Assembly (NCBI GenBank): GCA_012510325.1
Contig: JAAZIG010000181.1
Location: forward strand, 1-9,548
From: Bacillota bacterium
Lineage (GTDB): Bacteria; Bacillota; Dethiobacteria; DTU022
Direction of reading: 5' to 3'
Length of the DNA stretch: 9,548 bases
In this document: positions 1-5,995 of the stretch, piece after piece
How positions within the stretch are numbered: the first letter of the stretch is position 1
Layout: each line of letters starts with the position of its first letter
Program-made: the position numbers and the translations under genes
Notes under the pieces: generated by a model
What the model saw: only the letters and a program-made list of their open reading frames with translations
What the model was told of the DNA's origin: nothing
Database searches by the model: none

Positions 1-1
1 C

Positions 2-85
2 GGCGGCAGCGTCGCTGTGGAGTGCTCCTCCGGCAGCTCCGGCAGCGCCGGGGGGCGGAAGGGGGTGAGCTTATGCGGGCGGTAA
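2..85 (+). CDS. C-terminal end of an upstream protein, possibly MBL-fold/ComEC-type (partial)
   Basis: An open frame enters from the left edge and ends at TAA 83-85, giving about 27 visible residues ending in ...GRKGVSLCGR. It overlaps the start of the next gene by 13 bases, an arrangement typical of coupled genes. The visible peptide begins GGSVAVECSSGSSG, which looks like the glycine/serine-rich tail that follows the beta-lactamase domain in secreted MBL-fold (ComEC/Rec2-like) proteins. DUF3006 genes commonly sit directly after such proteins. Both the identity and the frame are inferred from a short, low-complexity stretch. Frame 3 also stays open to TGA 66-68 with an Ala/Pro-rich reading and cannot be excluded. 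Confidence 0.35.
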   Translation, partial: GGSVAVECSSGSSGSAGGRKGVSLCGR

Positions 86-291
86 TTGACCGCATCACCG
101 AGGGCCGGGCCCTCTTGCTTTGCGGCGATGATGAGATTCCCGTGGAGCTGCCCCGGGAGCTGCTTCCTCCCGGCGCCGCCGAGGGGGATATCCTCGCCGT
201 TTCCCTCCAGATCGATCGCCAGGCCACGGCGGAGCAGCGCAAAAAGATCGAGCGGCTCCTCGGGAGGCTGACAGAGGAGCCGGAGCAGTAG
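73..291 (+). CDS. DUF3006 family small protein
   Basis: This is a 72-residue cytoplasmic protein of the DUF3006 family, whose function is not known. The family pattern is visible throughout: a start of MRAVIDRITEG, a short beta-rich core with LLLCGDDEIPVELP, then LLPPGAAEGDILAV and a charged helical tail with EQRKKIERLLGRL. I chose ATG 73 because GGGGGTGAG (61-69) precedes it at ordinary spacing and because family members begin with this VDRI-like strand. A further 17 in-frame codons upstream from GTG 22 look like read-through of the preceding gene. The gene overlaps the presumed MBL-fold gene, so the two are probably co-transcribed and translationally coupled. A perfect hairpin covers its stop codon and a terminator lies about 110 bases downstream. 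Confidence 0.8.
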   Translation: MRAVIDRITEGRALLLCGDDEIPVELPRELLPPGAAEGDILAVSLQIDRQATAEQRKKIERLLGRLTEEPEQ

Positions 292-308
292 AGCCGCCGG
301 CTCTACTG
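286..308 (+). other. Perfect hairpin spanning the DUF3006 stop codon
   Basis: CAGTAGAGCC (286-295) and GGCTCTACTG (299-308) form a perfect 10-bp stem with a GCC loop. The TAG stop of the DUF3006 gene (289-291) lies in the left arm. No T-tract follows, so it is not a standard intrinsic terminator. It may protect the mRNA 3' end or pause polymerase ahead of the terminator downstream. Confidence 0.6.
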
Positions 309-348
309 GGGATAGAGCGTCTGCATCTAGCATCGCCTGCGGTGGCTT

Positions 349-368
349 CCGGGGCACCGCCCCGGTTT
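349..368 (+). terminator. Weak terminator-like hairpin
   Basis: CCGGGGC (349-355) pairs perfectly with GCCCCGG (359-365) across an ACC loop and is followed by only TTT. This is the second of three GC-rich hairpins between the convergent genes. The short T-run makes it a weak terminator on its own. Confidence 0.4.
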
Positions 369-398
369 GGCTCGAGCCTTTTTCCCGCAAAAGATCGG

Positions 399-422
399 CG
401 GGGCGCCGGACGCCCCGTTTTT
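399..422 (+). terminator. Intrinsic terminator between convergent genes
   Basis: CGGGGCG (399-405) and CGCCCCG (411-417) form a perfect 7-bp stem with a CCGGA loop, followed by TTTTT (418-422). This is a good rho-independent terminator for the plus-strand DUF3006 unit. On the minus strand the same hairpin is followed, after CCGAT, by CTTTTG, so it may also end the Gate-domain operon, whose stop codon is at 426-428. Confidence 0.75.
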
Positions 423-425
423 CAG

Positions 426-914
426 CTATTTCCCCGCCGCCCGCCGGAGCGGGTCGGACTCGCCTGGGCCGGCGAGCAGATCGGCTCCCCAGGCGGCCAG
501 CCTGGTCAGAAGAAGCGCCAGGCTGAAGCGGACCAAAACGATGATCAGCGGGTTTGCCCCGAAAGCGGAAAAGATCAGGGTATCTTCTATGAGCGAGTGG
601 CTGATGCTCAAAAAGATGCCGATGAGCAGAAGATCCCTTCTTTCCAGGTACCCCTCCCGGGCATAATCGATAATCAGCGCTGAACCGTAGACGATCCCGA
701 AGCAGAGGCCCACCAGGAGCGGCAGCGCCGCTTCCGCGGGGAGGGTTAAAAAGTCGAGGAGCCCCCTGATCCTTTTGGAGAACAGCTCCAGGATATTGAA
801 GTGGCGGCAGATCTCGACGGTGATCATGATGGGGATCAGAATGAGGGCGATTCGCAGGACGGTCAGGGCTCCGCCGGTAAGGCCATTTTTTAGAATTGTC
901 AGCGCCGCTTCCAT
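426..914 (-). CDS. Gate (nucleoside recognition) domain membrane protein B
   Basis: This 162-residue integral membrane protein belongs to the Gate/nucleoside-recognition group (PF07670-like). That domain is found in concentrative nucleoside transporters, FeoB and the spore proteins SpmA/SpmB. About four hydrophobic segments are visible, roughly at residues 15-36, 62-84, 93-117 and 122-143. The hallmark SISHSLIEDT (103-112) corresponds to the polar HSLxE motif seen in small Gate proteins. The C-terminus is short and basic. The gene starts 5 bases after the stop of its upstream partner, with AAGG just before the ATG, so the two are co-transcribed and perhaps coupled. At half the size of a transporter, it probably works as a complex with that partner. 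The substrate cannot be told from sequence. Confidence 0.75.
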   Translation of the reverse strand: MEAALTILKNGLTGGALTVLRIALILIPIMITVEICRHFNILELFSKRIRGLLDFLTLPAEAALPLLVGLCFGIVYGSALIIDYAREGYLERRDLLLIGIFLSISHSLIEDTLIFSAFGANPLIIVLVRFSLALLLTRLAAWGADLLAGPGESDPLRRAAGK

Positions 915-919
915 CCTTT

Positions 920-1402
920 TTAGCCCCCCATCGCTGTGTACAGTGCATTGAGTAAAAAGCCGGCCAGGAAGGCTGTCGCCAGCCTGAGCAGAATCGACTG
1001 GTATATTTTCAACCCGGTGCTGCGGCAGATCGCGGATTCAATGGGCAGTTCGTGGCAGATCCCGAGGATCAGGGCAAAGACGGTCATCTGTCGGGCGCTC
1101 AGCGACATATTGGCAACCACGCCGAGGGAGGCATAAAAGTTGGTCCAGAAGCCGAGCATCAGCGGCAACACCGTCTCTCCGGGCAGCCCGAGCCAGGAGG
1201 TGACCGGGGCACAGAAGGCGGCGGCCGGTTCTATGAGATCATAATATTGAAGGAGATGCAATAGAAATGTTATCGGGATGATGATCTTTGTCAAAAACCA
1301 GAGCACCCGCAAACTTTTTAGAAAACCGGATTTGATTGGTGTGCGCAGATCGGACAATGGCAGGCCTCTTTCCACCGGGATCAGTTGCTCTTTCACTCTC
1401 AT
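920..1402 (-). CDS. Gate (nucleoside recognition) domain membrane protein A
   Basis: This 160-residue membrane protein is the first gene of a two-gene minus-strand unit. A soluble N-terminus of about 25 residues is followed by hydrophobic segments near residues 32-53, 76-97, 105-122 and 136-156. Family signatures are a LGLPGE turn (71-76) and GICHELPIESA (114-124), the counterpart of the HSLIED motif in the next gene. The two proteins are therefore diverged versions of one fold, probably from an old duplication. Start ATG 1400-1402 has a GGAAG about 9-13 bases upstream. A later start nearer the first membrane segment is possible, since many relatives have a shorter N-terminus. SpmA/SpmB are distant relatives with the same paired arrangement, but I see no reason to use those names. 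Substrate unknown. Confidence 0.75.
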   Translation of the reverse strand: MRVKEQLIPVERGLPLSDLRTPIKSGFLKSLRVLWFLTKIIIPITFLLHLLQYYDLIEPAAAFCAPVTSWLGLPGETVLPLMLGFWTNFYASLGVVANMSLSARQMTVFALILGICHELPIESAICRSTGLKIYQSILLRLATAFLAGFLLNALYTAMGG

Positions 1403-1663
1403 TCCATAAATCTTCCGGTTTACCTGCCGGGATCCCTGCAGCCGCGCCGGTGGGGGTTAAAATAATTTCTTTCCATTCGCCCAAAAAAAAGGGTTATCTC
1501 CCCGGATCAAGAAATTCTTAAGCACAAAACAGATACTGTTACAGGTGCCGATGGGGGTGATTGCAAAAGTCTGCGAACATATTCAGACGAATACTGCGGT
1601 CTCACCGGCTTCTGCATTCTTGTGATCAACCGGCAGGCCTTTGATGAAGGGAGATGGTTGGTG
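1403..1663. other. Divergent intergenic spacer
   Basis: This 261-base spacer separates the minus-strand Gate-domain pair from the plus-strand phosphodiesterase, so it should carry promoters for both. Its left half (about 1455-1525) is AT-rich with an A8 run at 1483-1490. I found one modest minus-strand promoter candidate and no convincing plus-strand -35/-10 pair. A small inverted repeat, GTCTG (1569-1573) and CAGAC (1584-1588), is too short to interpret. No RNA gene or extra coding region is evident. Confidence 0.6.
1493..1521 (-). promoter_or_regulatory. Possible promoter for the Gate-domain operon
   Basis: Reading the minus strand, TTAAGA (1516-1521) and GATAAC (1493-1498) are separated by exactly 17 bases, about 4 of 6 matches to each sigma-A-type box. 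The surrounding spacer is AT-richer than the rest of the window. The match is modest, and the nearby T-run and TTATTTTAA could supply another -10. Confidence 0.25.
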
Positions 1664-2578
1664 ATGTTAAAAGTGCTCAGTTTTATTGGAAAACTGATTT
1701 TATGGTTGGCGGCGGCGATAGTCGCCGTGCTCGCTCTCGTGGTTTTGGTGATCGCGGTCCGCTACTGGACCTGGACTCCCGATCCCCTGGCAGATTTTTA
1801 CGGTGAGCACGAGGTGTTAAACTTTGCCCACCGCGGCGCCCGGGAGGCGGCCCCTGAAAACACGCTCTCCGCCTTTCTGACCGCCGAAGCGATGGGAGCG
1901 CACGGAGTCGAACTTGATGTGATGCTCTCCAGTGACGGCCGGATGGTTGTGATTCATGATTATGAGCTCGATCGGACCACTGATGGCGGGGGTCTGGTGA
2001 AAGGTCATACTTTTGATCATATCAGGGGGCTCGATGCCGGTTCGTGGTTCGACGAAGCCTTTACCGGGGAACGCGTCCCCACGCTGGAAGAGGTTGTCGA
2101 AATGCTTGATCCGGGCATGCTGATCAATATCGAGCTAAAGACAGAGAGCCCGGCGACCGACGGTCTGGAAAGCGCCGTGGTGGAGCTGATCCAGAGGTAC
2201 GATCTCCACAACCGGGTTGTCGTCTCCTCCTTTAACCCCATCGCCCTGTTGAGGGTGCAACAGGAAGACAAAGATATTCCCGTGGGGTTGCTGTACAACT
2301 CCAGCGGCGAGATGTCGGCCAATCCCGTTCTCGACCATATCCTGAAAAAGGGTTGGTTTATTCCTATCCTGAGACCGGAACAGCTTCACCCCGAGTACAA
2401 GATGGTCGATGAAAAATATGTGGAATGGGCGCACAAGAAAGGCTTCCGCATCAATGCCTATACGGTAAATGAAGCTGCCGATCTGAAGCGGATGCTCGAT
2501 CTGAAAGTCGACGGGATCATTACCGATCGGCCGGATCAGCTGCGGAAACATATGCAGGATCGCGGCCTGGACAATTAG
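1664..2578 (+). CDS. Membrane-anchored glycerophosphodiester phosphodiesterase
   Basis: This 304-residue GDPD-family enzyme is predicted to hydrolyse glycerophosphodiesters to glycerol 3-phosphate and an alcohol. One hydrophobic helix at about residues 9-33 should anchor it with the TIM-barrel domain outside the membrane. Catalytic motifs are intact: HRGA (56-59) with PENT (64-67), VELDV (82-86, metal-binding Glu and Asp), VIHD (96-99, second catalytic His), LDRTT (102-106) and IELK (156-159). The C-terminal INAYTVNE and DGIITDRPD strands are also typical. I chose ATG 1664 because AAGGGAGA (1647-1654) lies 9 bases upstream; an open frame continues back to GTG 1622 without a better site. Its TAG stop overlaps the stop of the convergent queG. 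Likely role: phospholipid or teichoic-type polymer turnover, but substrate is not visible from sequence. Confidence 0.9.
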   Translation: MLKVLSFIGKLILWLAAAIVAVLALVVLVIAVRYWTWTPDPLADFYGEHEVLNFAHRGAREAAPENTLSAFLTAEAMGAHGVELDVMLSSDGRMVVIHDYELDRTTDGGGLVKGHTFDHIRGLDAGSWFDEAFTGERVPTLEEVVEMLDPGMLINIELKTESPATDGLESAVVELIQRYDLHNRVVVSSFNPIALLRVQQEDKDIPVGLLYNSSGEMSANPVLDHILKKGWFIPILRPEQLHPEYKMVDEKYVEWAHKKGFRINAYTVNEAADLKRMLDLKVDGIITDRPDQLRKHMQDRGLDN

Positions 2579-3711
2579 GGGACGCACCGCTCCAGCGCTG
2601 CGCGCAGCTCTTCGCTGACGGCGCGCTCTTCCTCCCGGTGGAGCTGCTTTTCCAGACAGCGGCGGGCCTGCCGCCCGCCCAGGCGGCCCAGAGCCCAGGC
2701 GGCATGGAGGCGGAGCAGGGGACGGGGATCTTTTTCGACGATCTCCGCCAGCGCCGGGACGGCGCTGCCGTCGCCGCTGTTGCCGAGGGCGATGACCGCG
2801 TTGCGCTGCAGAATACTTTTACCCCGCCACCCGGCGGCGGTGGGGCCGACTGTCCGGGCAAACTCTTTCCGGGTCATCCGGAGCAGGGGGAGCAGCAGGG
2901 GCTGCGCCGGAAGAAGGGCGTAACCCTCCGGCGAAGCGGTTTCCGCCGGTGCGCCCTCCAGGTGGCGGTTCTGCGGGCAGACCTCCTGACAGCGGTCGCA
3001 TCCGTACAGAAGGTTCCCCAGAAGAGGGCGCACCGCTGCAGGGACAATTCCCGGAGCCTGGGTGATATAGGAGAGGCAGCGGTGCGGGTCGATGAGATAC
3101 GGTTCCAGCAGCGCTCCCGTGGGGCAGGCTTCGCGGCAGCGGCCGCACCGGAGGCAGCTTTCCACGAGCGGGCTGTCCGGTTCCAGCTTTTGATCTAGCA
3201 GGATCGTGCCCAGGGCGAGATAAGAACCGCAGTCAGGGTTGATCAGAGTACAGTTTTCACCGATCATGCCGAGCCCGGCAAGGCGGGCCAGCTCGCGCTC
3301 CACCAGAGGGCTGCGATCGACCAGAACCCGTCCGCGCAGCGCTCCGGAAAGTTCTTTTTCAATTAGCTCCAGCAGCCTTTCCGCCCGGGTTTTCAGGAGC
3401 AGGTGATAGTCGGGACCGAGAGCGCAGCGGGCCACCTTTCCCCGCGGTCCGGGCCCCTCCGGGAGGAGGTGGCTTTCCGGAGAATTGTGGGGCAGACCGA
3501 TGACGACGATGCTGCGGCAGCCCGGCAGGAGCCTTTCCGGAGCGAGCCGCACCGCCGGATCCCGCTCTTCGAAGGGGGTGACCCGTCCCTCCTCGGTGCG
3601 CCGCTGCAGCCGGGGCAACAGCGCAGTTTCCGGCTCGGCGGGGGCCATTCCCGCCACTTTCAGGCCCGCCGCCTCAGCCAGCTCTCCTAGATTCCTCAGT
3701 CTTTTGCTCAC
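2575..3711 (-). CDS. queG: Epoxyqueuosine reductase QueG with HEAT repeats
   Basis: QueG catalyses the last step of queuosine synthesis, reducing epoxyqueuosine in the tRNA anticodon loop with cobalamin and two [4Fe-4S] clusters. The 378-residue length fits the long Bacillota form. Visible features are LGPDYH (98-103), the catalytic-type Asp in VDRSPLVER (131-139), and GMIGENCTL (148-156). All eight cluster cysteines are present: four in CLRCGRCREACP (186-197), one in HRCLSY (210-215) and three in GCDRCQEVCP (237-246). Residues from about 296 form HEAT-like helical repeats (NAVIALGNSGD, HAAWALGRLGG), which in known QueG structures contact the tRNA. The start is GTG 3709-3711, with GAGGAG 9 bases upstream on the minus strand and a strong promoter just beyond. 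The 3' end overlaps the GDPD stop codon. Confidence 0.95.
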   Translation of the reverse strand: MSKRLRNLGELAEAAGLKVAGMAPAEPETALLPRLQRRTEEGRVTPFEERDPAVRLAPERLLPGCRSIVVIGLPHNSPESHLLPEGPGPRGKVARCALGPDYHLLLKTRAERLLELIEKELSGALRGRVLVDRSPLVERELARLAGLGMIGENCTLINPDCGSYLALGTILLDQKLEPDSPLVESCLRCGRCREACPTGALLEPYLIDPHRCLSYITQAPGIVPAAVRPLLGNLLYGCDRCQEVCPQNRHLEGAPAETASPEGYALLPAQPLLLPLLRMTRKEFARTVGPTAAGWRGKSILQRNAVIALGNSGDGSAVPALAEIVEKDPRPLLRLHAAWALGRLGGRQARRCLEKQLHREEERAVSEELRAALERCVP

Positions 3712-3732
3712 AGCTGTTCGCTCCTCGTCCTG

Positions 3733-3761
3733 ATCATAAGTTTTATCGGCGGCACCGTCAA
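3733..3761 (-). promoter_or_regulatory. queG promoter
   Basis: On the minus strand, TTGACG (3756-3761) and TATGAT (3733-3738) are exactly 17 bases apart, 5 of 6 matches to each sigma-A consensus box. Transcription would begin near 3726, leaving a very short leader that starts close to the GAGGAG ribosome site (3721-3726) before GTG 3711. This is the best promoter match in the window. Confidence 0.75.
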
Positions 3762-3776
3762 TAACCGGTGCCGCCG
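3747..3776. promoter_or_regulatory. Perfect inverted repeat over the queG -35 box, possible operator
   Basis: CGGCGGCACCG (3747-3757) and CGGTGCCGCCG (3766-3776) are perfect 11-bp inverted repeats around an 8-base spacer. The centre falls on the -35 hexamer of the queG promoter, so a dimeric repressor bound here would block polymerase. The element would lie upstream of the queG transcript, which argues against a leader hairpin for that gene. For a plus-strand transcript it could instead be a hairpin, but no T-tract follows. The binding protein is unknown. Confidence 0.5.
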
Positions 3777-3781
3777 GAGGG

Positions 3782-3787
3782 TATATT
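3782..3787 (+). promoter_or_regulatory. Possible -10 box for the DUF2007-methyltransferase unit
   Basis: TATATT lies about 80 bases before ATG 3865 and is the best plus-strand -10 in this divergent spacer. The matching -35 position holds only TCAATA or CAATAA (3758-3764), a poor match inside the inverted repeat. If used, this promoter would share control with queG. Confidence 0.3.
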
Positions 3788-3864
3788 GAAGGTGAGCGCA
3801 GGAAGCGACAAAAAGAGGAAGTGTGGGGAATTTGCCGAATTCAAAGAAAAAGGATTTGATCCCC

Positions 3865-4110
3865 ATGGAAGGATGGGCTTTTCTGATGCAGGCGTACGAT
3901 GATCTGGAGGCCGGTATTGTCTGCGGTCTCCTGGAGACGGCGGCGATCCCGGCGCGGCGGCAGGAGCACGATCCCCTCGCCGGAGGGATGCGCGTCATCA
4001 CCGGGCAGGCCTATGAGATCGATATCTATGTCCCTGCACCGCTGCTCCCCCGGGCCCGGGCGATCCTGGTGGAGGCGGAGAGCCGGGAAAATCCCGGCAG
4101 CGAAACATGA
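3865..4110 (+). CDS. DUF2007 family small protein
   Basis: This 81-residue protein resembles the DUF2007 family (sometimes called putative signal-transducing proteins), whose biochemical role is unsettled. The typical pattern is present: an N-terminal strand (MEGWAFLMQAYDDLEA), then IVCGLLETAAIP, a variable loop, and the C-terminal EIDIYVP strand followed by a helix with LLPRARAIL. I prefer ATG 3865, which has AAGGAT upstream and matches the family's start. GTG 3823 would add 14 mostly charged residues and has its GAGGAA only 2 bases away. The TGA stop overlaps the ATG of the next gene (ATGA, 4107-4110), so translation is coupled to the methyltransferase. Confidence 0.75.
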   Translation: MEGWAFLMQAYDDLEAGIVCGLLETAAIPARRQEHDPLAGGMRVITGQAYEIDIYVPAPLLPRARAILVEAESRENPGSET

Positions 4111-4757
4111 GCGGCCCCTTTGAGACCAGGTTGATTCAGGTGGAGCTTGCCCGGAGAAGCCTGCCTCTTTATATCGCCGCCGATCTGGAAGCCCTTTTTG
4201 ATGACGCCGCCGATCCCGACCAGACTCCCTGCTGGGCTGAAGCCTGGCCGGCGGCGCGGGGGCTGGCGGACTATTTTTTGCAGGGTCCCGGGCTGCAGGG
4301 ACAAAAGGTCCTCGAGCTGGGTGCCGGGGTGGGGCTGCCGGGGGTGGCCTGCGGCTTGCAGGGGGCGGCGGTGACCTTTTCAGATTTCCAGGAGCGCGCC
4401 CTCCGGCTCTGCGGGGCCAACGCCCGGCTGCACCGGCTGGATCGCTACCGCCTGCTGCTCGCCGACTGGCGCAGCTACACCTTCTCCGAGCGCTTCGAGC
4501 TGGTGCTGGCCTCCGATATTGCCTATGAGCCGCGCCTGCTGCCGCACCTGAAGCGGGTTCTGCTCGAGGCGAGCCTGACCGGCGGCAGCATCTACTTTTC
4601 TCACCCCGCCCGTCCGGTCACCCTTTCCTTTGTGGAGGAGCTGCTCGCCGACGCTCTCTTTACCGAAGAACGCACTGTCGTTAACGTAAGTGTACCTGAT
4701 GACCCCGTCCGTACCTCCTATGATATCGTGATCCAACGTTTGCTCAGAACCGGCTGA
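4107..4757 (+). CDS. Methyltransf_16-like SAM-dependent methyltransferase
   Basis: This 216-residue class I methyltransferase should bind S-adenosylmethionine and probably modifies a protein side chain. The N-terminal WAEAWPAARGLA (43-54) is the substrate/SAM-gating segment typical of the group. Motif I is VLELGAGVGLPG (68-79), followed by an acidic residue at D93 in FSDFQ, DW at 120-121, and ASDIAYEP (135-142), which corresponds to the DxxY motif of METTL21/Methyltransf_16 (PF10294) lysine methyltransferases. Length fits the family. There is no strong ribosome site of its own: it starts within the ATGA overlap with the DUF2007 gene and probably depends on coupling. The substrate is unknown; ribosomal or translation proteins are a common guess for bacterial members, which is inference only. 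Confidence 0.8.
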   Translation: MSGPFETRLIQVELARRSLPLYIAADLEALFDDAADPDQTPCWAEAWPAARGLADYFLQGPGLQGQKVLELGAGVGLPGVACGLQGAAVTFSDFQERALRLCGANARLHRLDRYRLLLADWRSYTFSERFELVLASDIAYEPRLLPHLKRVLLEASLTGGSIYFSHPARPVTLSFVEELLADALFTEERTVVNVSVPDDPVRTSYDIVIQRLLRTG

Positions 4758-4845
4758 TTTCAGAAGAAGAAGAGTCCTGTTCTCTCCGCGAAAATGATGG
4801 TGTCGTTGGTTGGCTCAGACTAATCCTTTGAAAGGAGTGCTTTTT

Positions 4846-5847
4846 ATGGAGAGCCCCCCTGTACGCAGGCCGTACTTCTCTGCGCAGCGCAGTCGGGAAA
4901 TATTCTGGCTGGTTTTTAGCTGGGCCGTAGTCGCGCTCTGTGCGCTGCTGCTGTGGCGCTATTGGGATTGGAGTCGCAGCATGGAGATGACCAACTATCT
5001 GCAGCAATTTCGTTCCAGCAAACCGGTGGAGTACCTCTTTAGATTTTTCACCTTTCTCGGGGAAGATGAATTTTACATGATCTTTTTTGGCATCCTGATC
5101 TGGTGTTTCAACAAATCGCTCGGTTTCTGGGCTGCAGCGGTGCTGCTCTGCTCCGGTCTTGTCAGCAGCCTGACCAAGGATCTGTTCGCCCTGGGGCGCC
5201 CTGTCCTCGAGGGGATGAAGCAGCTGGAGAGCTACGCCTTCCCGAGCGGCCACACCCTCACTGCAGTGACGGTGTGGGGCTATCTGGGGATGCGCCTTAG
5301 ACAGAGGTGGTTTTGGATCTGGACGCTGGTGGTGATGGTCCTGACGCCCTTCTCCCGGATCATTTTGGGGTATCACTACCCCGGCGATATCCTCGGCGGC
5401 TATGTTATGGGTATTCCCCTGCTCTTGCTCCTGGCATGGGTGAGCAGCGTGTTTGTGGAAAAAGGGTGGGAGCAGCAGTTTTCCAGAGGTTTGCTTCTCT
5501 TTCTGGCCCTGCTCGTTCCGGTGCTTTTGACGGTTCTGCACCCGCAGAACGATATCGCCAAGATGATGGGGCTTCTGGCCGGCGCGGCGGTGGGCTATAT
5601 CATCGAGCAGCAGAAGGTGCGCGCCTCCCCGCGGTCGCACTGGGCTCTCCAGCTGCTCAAAGCAGCCCTCGGCCTGGCGGTGCTTTTCGGTATCGTCATC
5701 GGTTTAAAACCGTTGTTCTCTTTCGGTGGTCCGCCTGTGCAGACAGCCCTCTACTTTTTACGCTACGGCCTTGTCGGTATCTGGGTGACTCTGCTGGCTC
5801 CGGCGCTCTTTGTCGCTCTCAGGCTGACCCCTCGTGAACAGGAGTAG
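4846..5847 (+). CDS. PAP2-family membrane phosphatase
   Basis: This 333-residue polytopic membrane protein carries the complete PAP2 phosphatase signature: K111-x6-RP (KDLFALGRP), PSGH (133-136) and SR-x5-H-x3-D (SRIILGYHYPGD, 170-181), the two histidines and the arginines forming the active site. Around eight hydrophobic segments are visible, including four after the catalytic motifs that extend beyond the minimal PAP2 core. The segment FTFLGEDEFY (68-77) is common in clostridial members. It should dephosphorylate a lipid phosphate at the outer face of the membrane, such as phosphatidate or an isoprenoid phosphate; the substrate is not decided by sequence. ATG 4846 has AAAGGAG (4831-4837) 8 bases upstream. 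The 88 bases before it hold no clear promoter, so it may be co-transcribed with the methyltransferase. Confidence 0.9.
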   Translation: MESPPVRRPYFSAQRSREIFWLVFSWAVVALCALLLWRYWDWSRSMEMTNYLQQFRSSKPVEYLFRFFTFLGEDEFYMIFFGILIWCFNKSLGFWAAAVLLCSGLVSSLTKDLFALGRPVLEGMKQLESYAFPSGHTLTAVTVWGYLGMRLRQRWFWIWTLVVMVLTPFSRIILGYHYPGDILGGYVMGIPLLLLLAWVSSVFVEKGWEQQFSRGLLLFLALLVPVLLTVLHPQNDIAKMMGLLAGAAVGYIIEQQKVRASPRSHWALQLLKAALGLAVLFGIVIGLKPLFSFGGPPVQTALYFLRYGLVGIWVTLLAPALFVALRLTPREQE

Positions 5848-5995
5848 CAGCTTGCCGGCGGCTCGGCAGACAGCGCCGGCCGGAGCGGTCCGGTTAAGGA
5901 TATTTAATGATAGCAAGAGAGGAGATCATTGAATGGTGTAGAAGTATATTTATGTGTCTGCACGCTCGATCTCGTCCTGGTAAGGGGTGAAGTCA
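5848..5995 (+). other. Leader region upstream of tatA
   Basis: The 148-base spacer between the PAP2 gene and tatA contains the hairpins listed separately, an AT-rich patch (about 5894-5910) and a second one (5940-5954) with TATATT at 5945-5950. No convincing -35/-10 pair with normal spacing is seen. A strong ribosome-site-like GAGAGGAG (5917-5924) precedes no known gene, and a 27-codon open frame runs from ATG 5907 to TGA 5988-5990. These may reflect leader control or may be chance. Confidence 0.35.
5854..5893 (+). other. Two hairpins after the PAP2 gene
   Basis: GCCGGCG (5854-5860) pairs with CGCCGGC (5874-5880), and CCGGA (5880-5884) pairs with TCCGG (5889-5893) across a GCGG loop. The two stems share base 5880. 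TTAAGGATATTT follows the second stem, so it is at best a weak terminator for the PAP2 gene ahead of the tat operon. Confidence 0.4.

Noticed and set aside
369..383. GGCTCGAGCC palindrome followed by TTTTT, considered as a terminator
   Set aside because: As a hairpin it offers only a 3-bp stem with a TCGA loop, too weak; the adjacent hairpins explain termination better.
342..683. 113-residue plus-strand frame opposite the Gate-domain gene B
   Set aside because: Highly polar, Pro/Gln-rich shadow of a membrane protein gene, and it would run through the terminator at 399-422.
2638..3198. 186-residue plus-strand open frame inside queG
   Set aside because: Mirror frame of the queG C-terminal half; Gln, Arg and Ala-rich with no motif.
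4744..5640. 298-residue minus-strand open frame opposite the PAP2 gene
   Set aside because: It is rich in His, Gln, Pro and Lys with no recognisable motif, and lies antisense to a gene with complete catalytic motifs. GC-rich codon bias explains such shadows.
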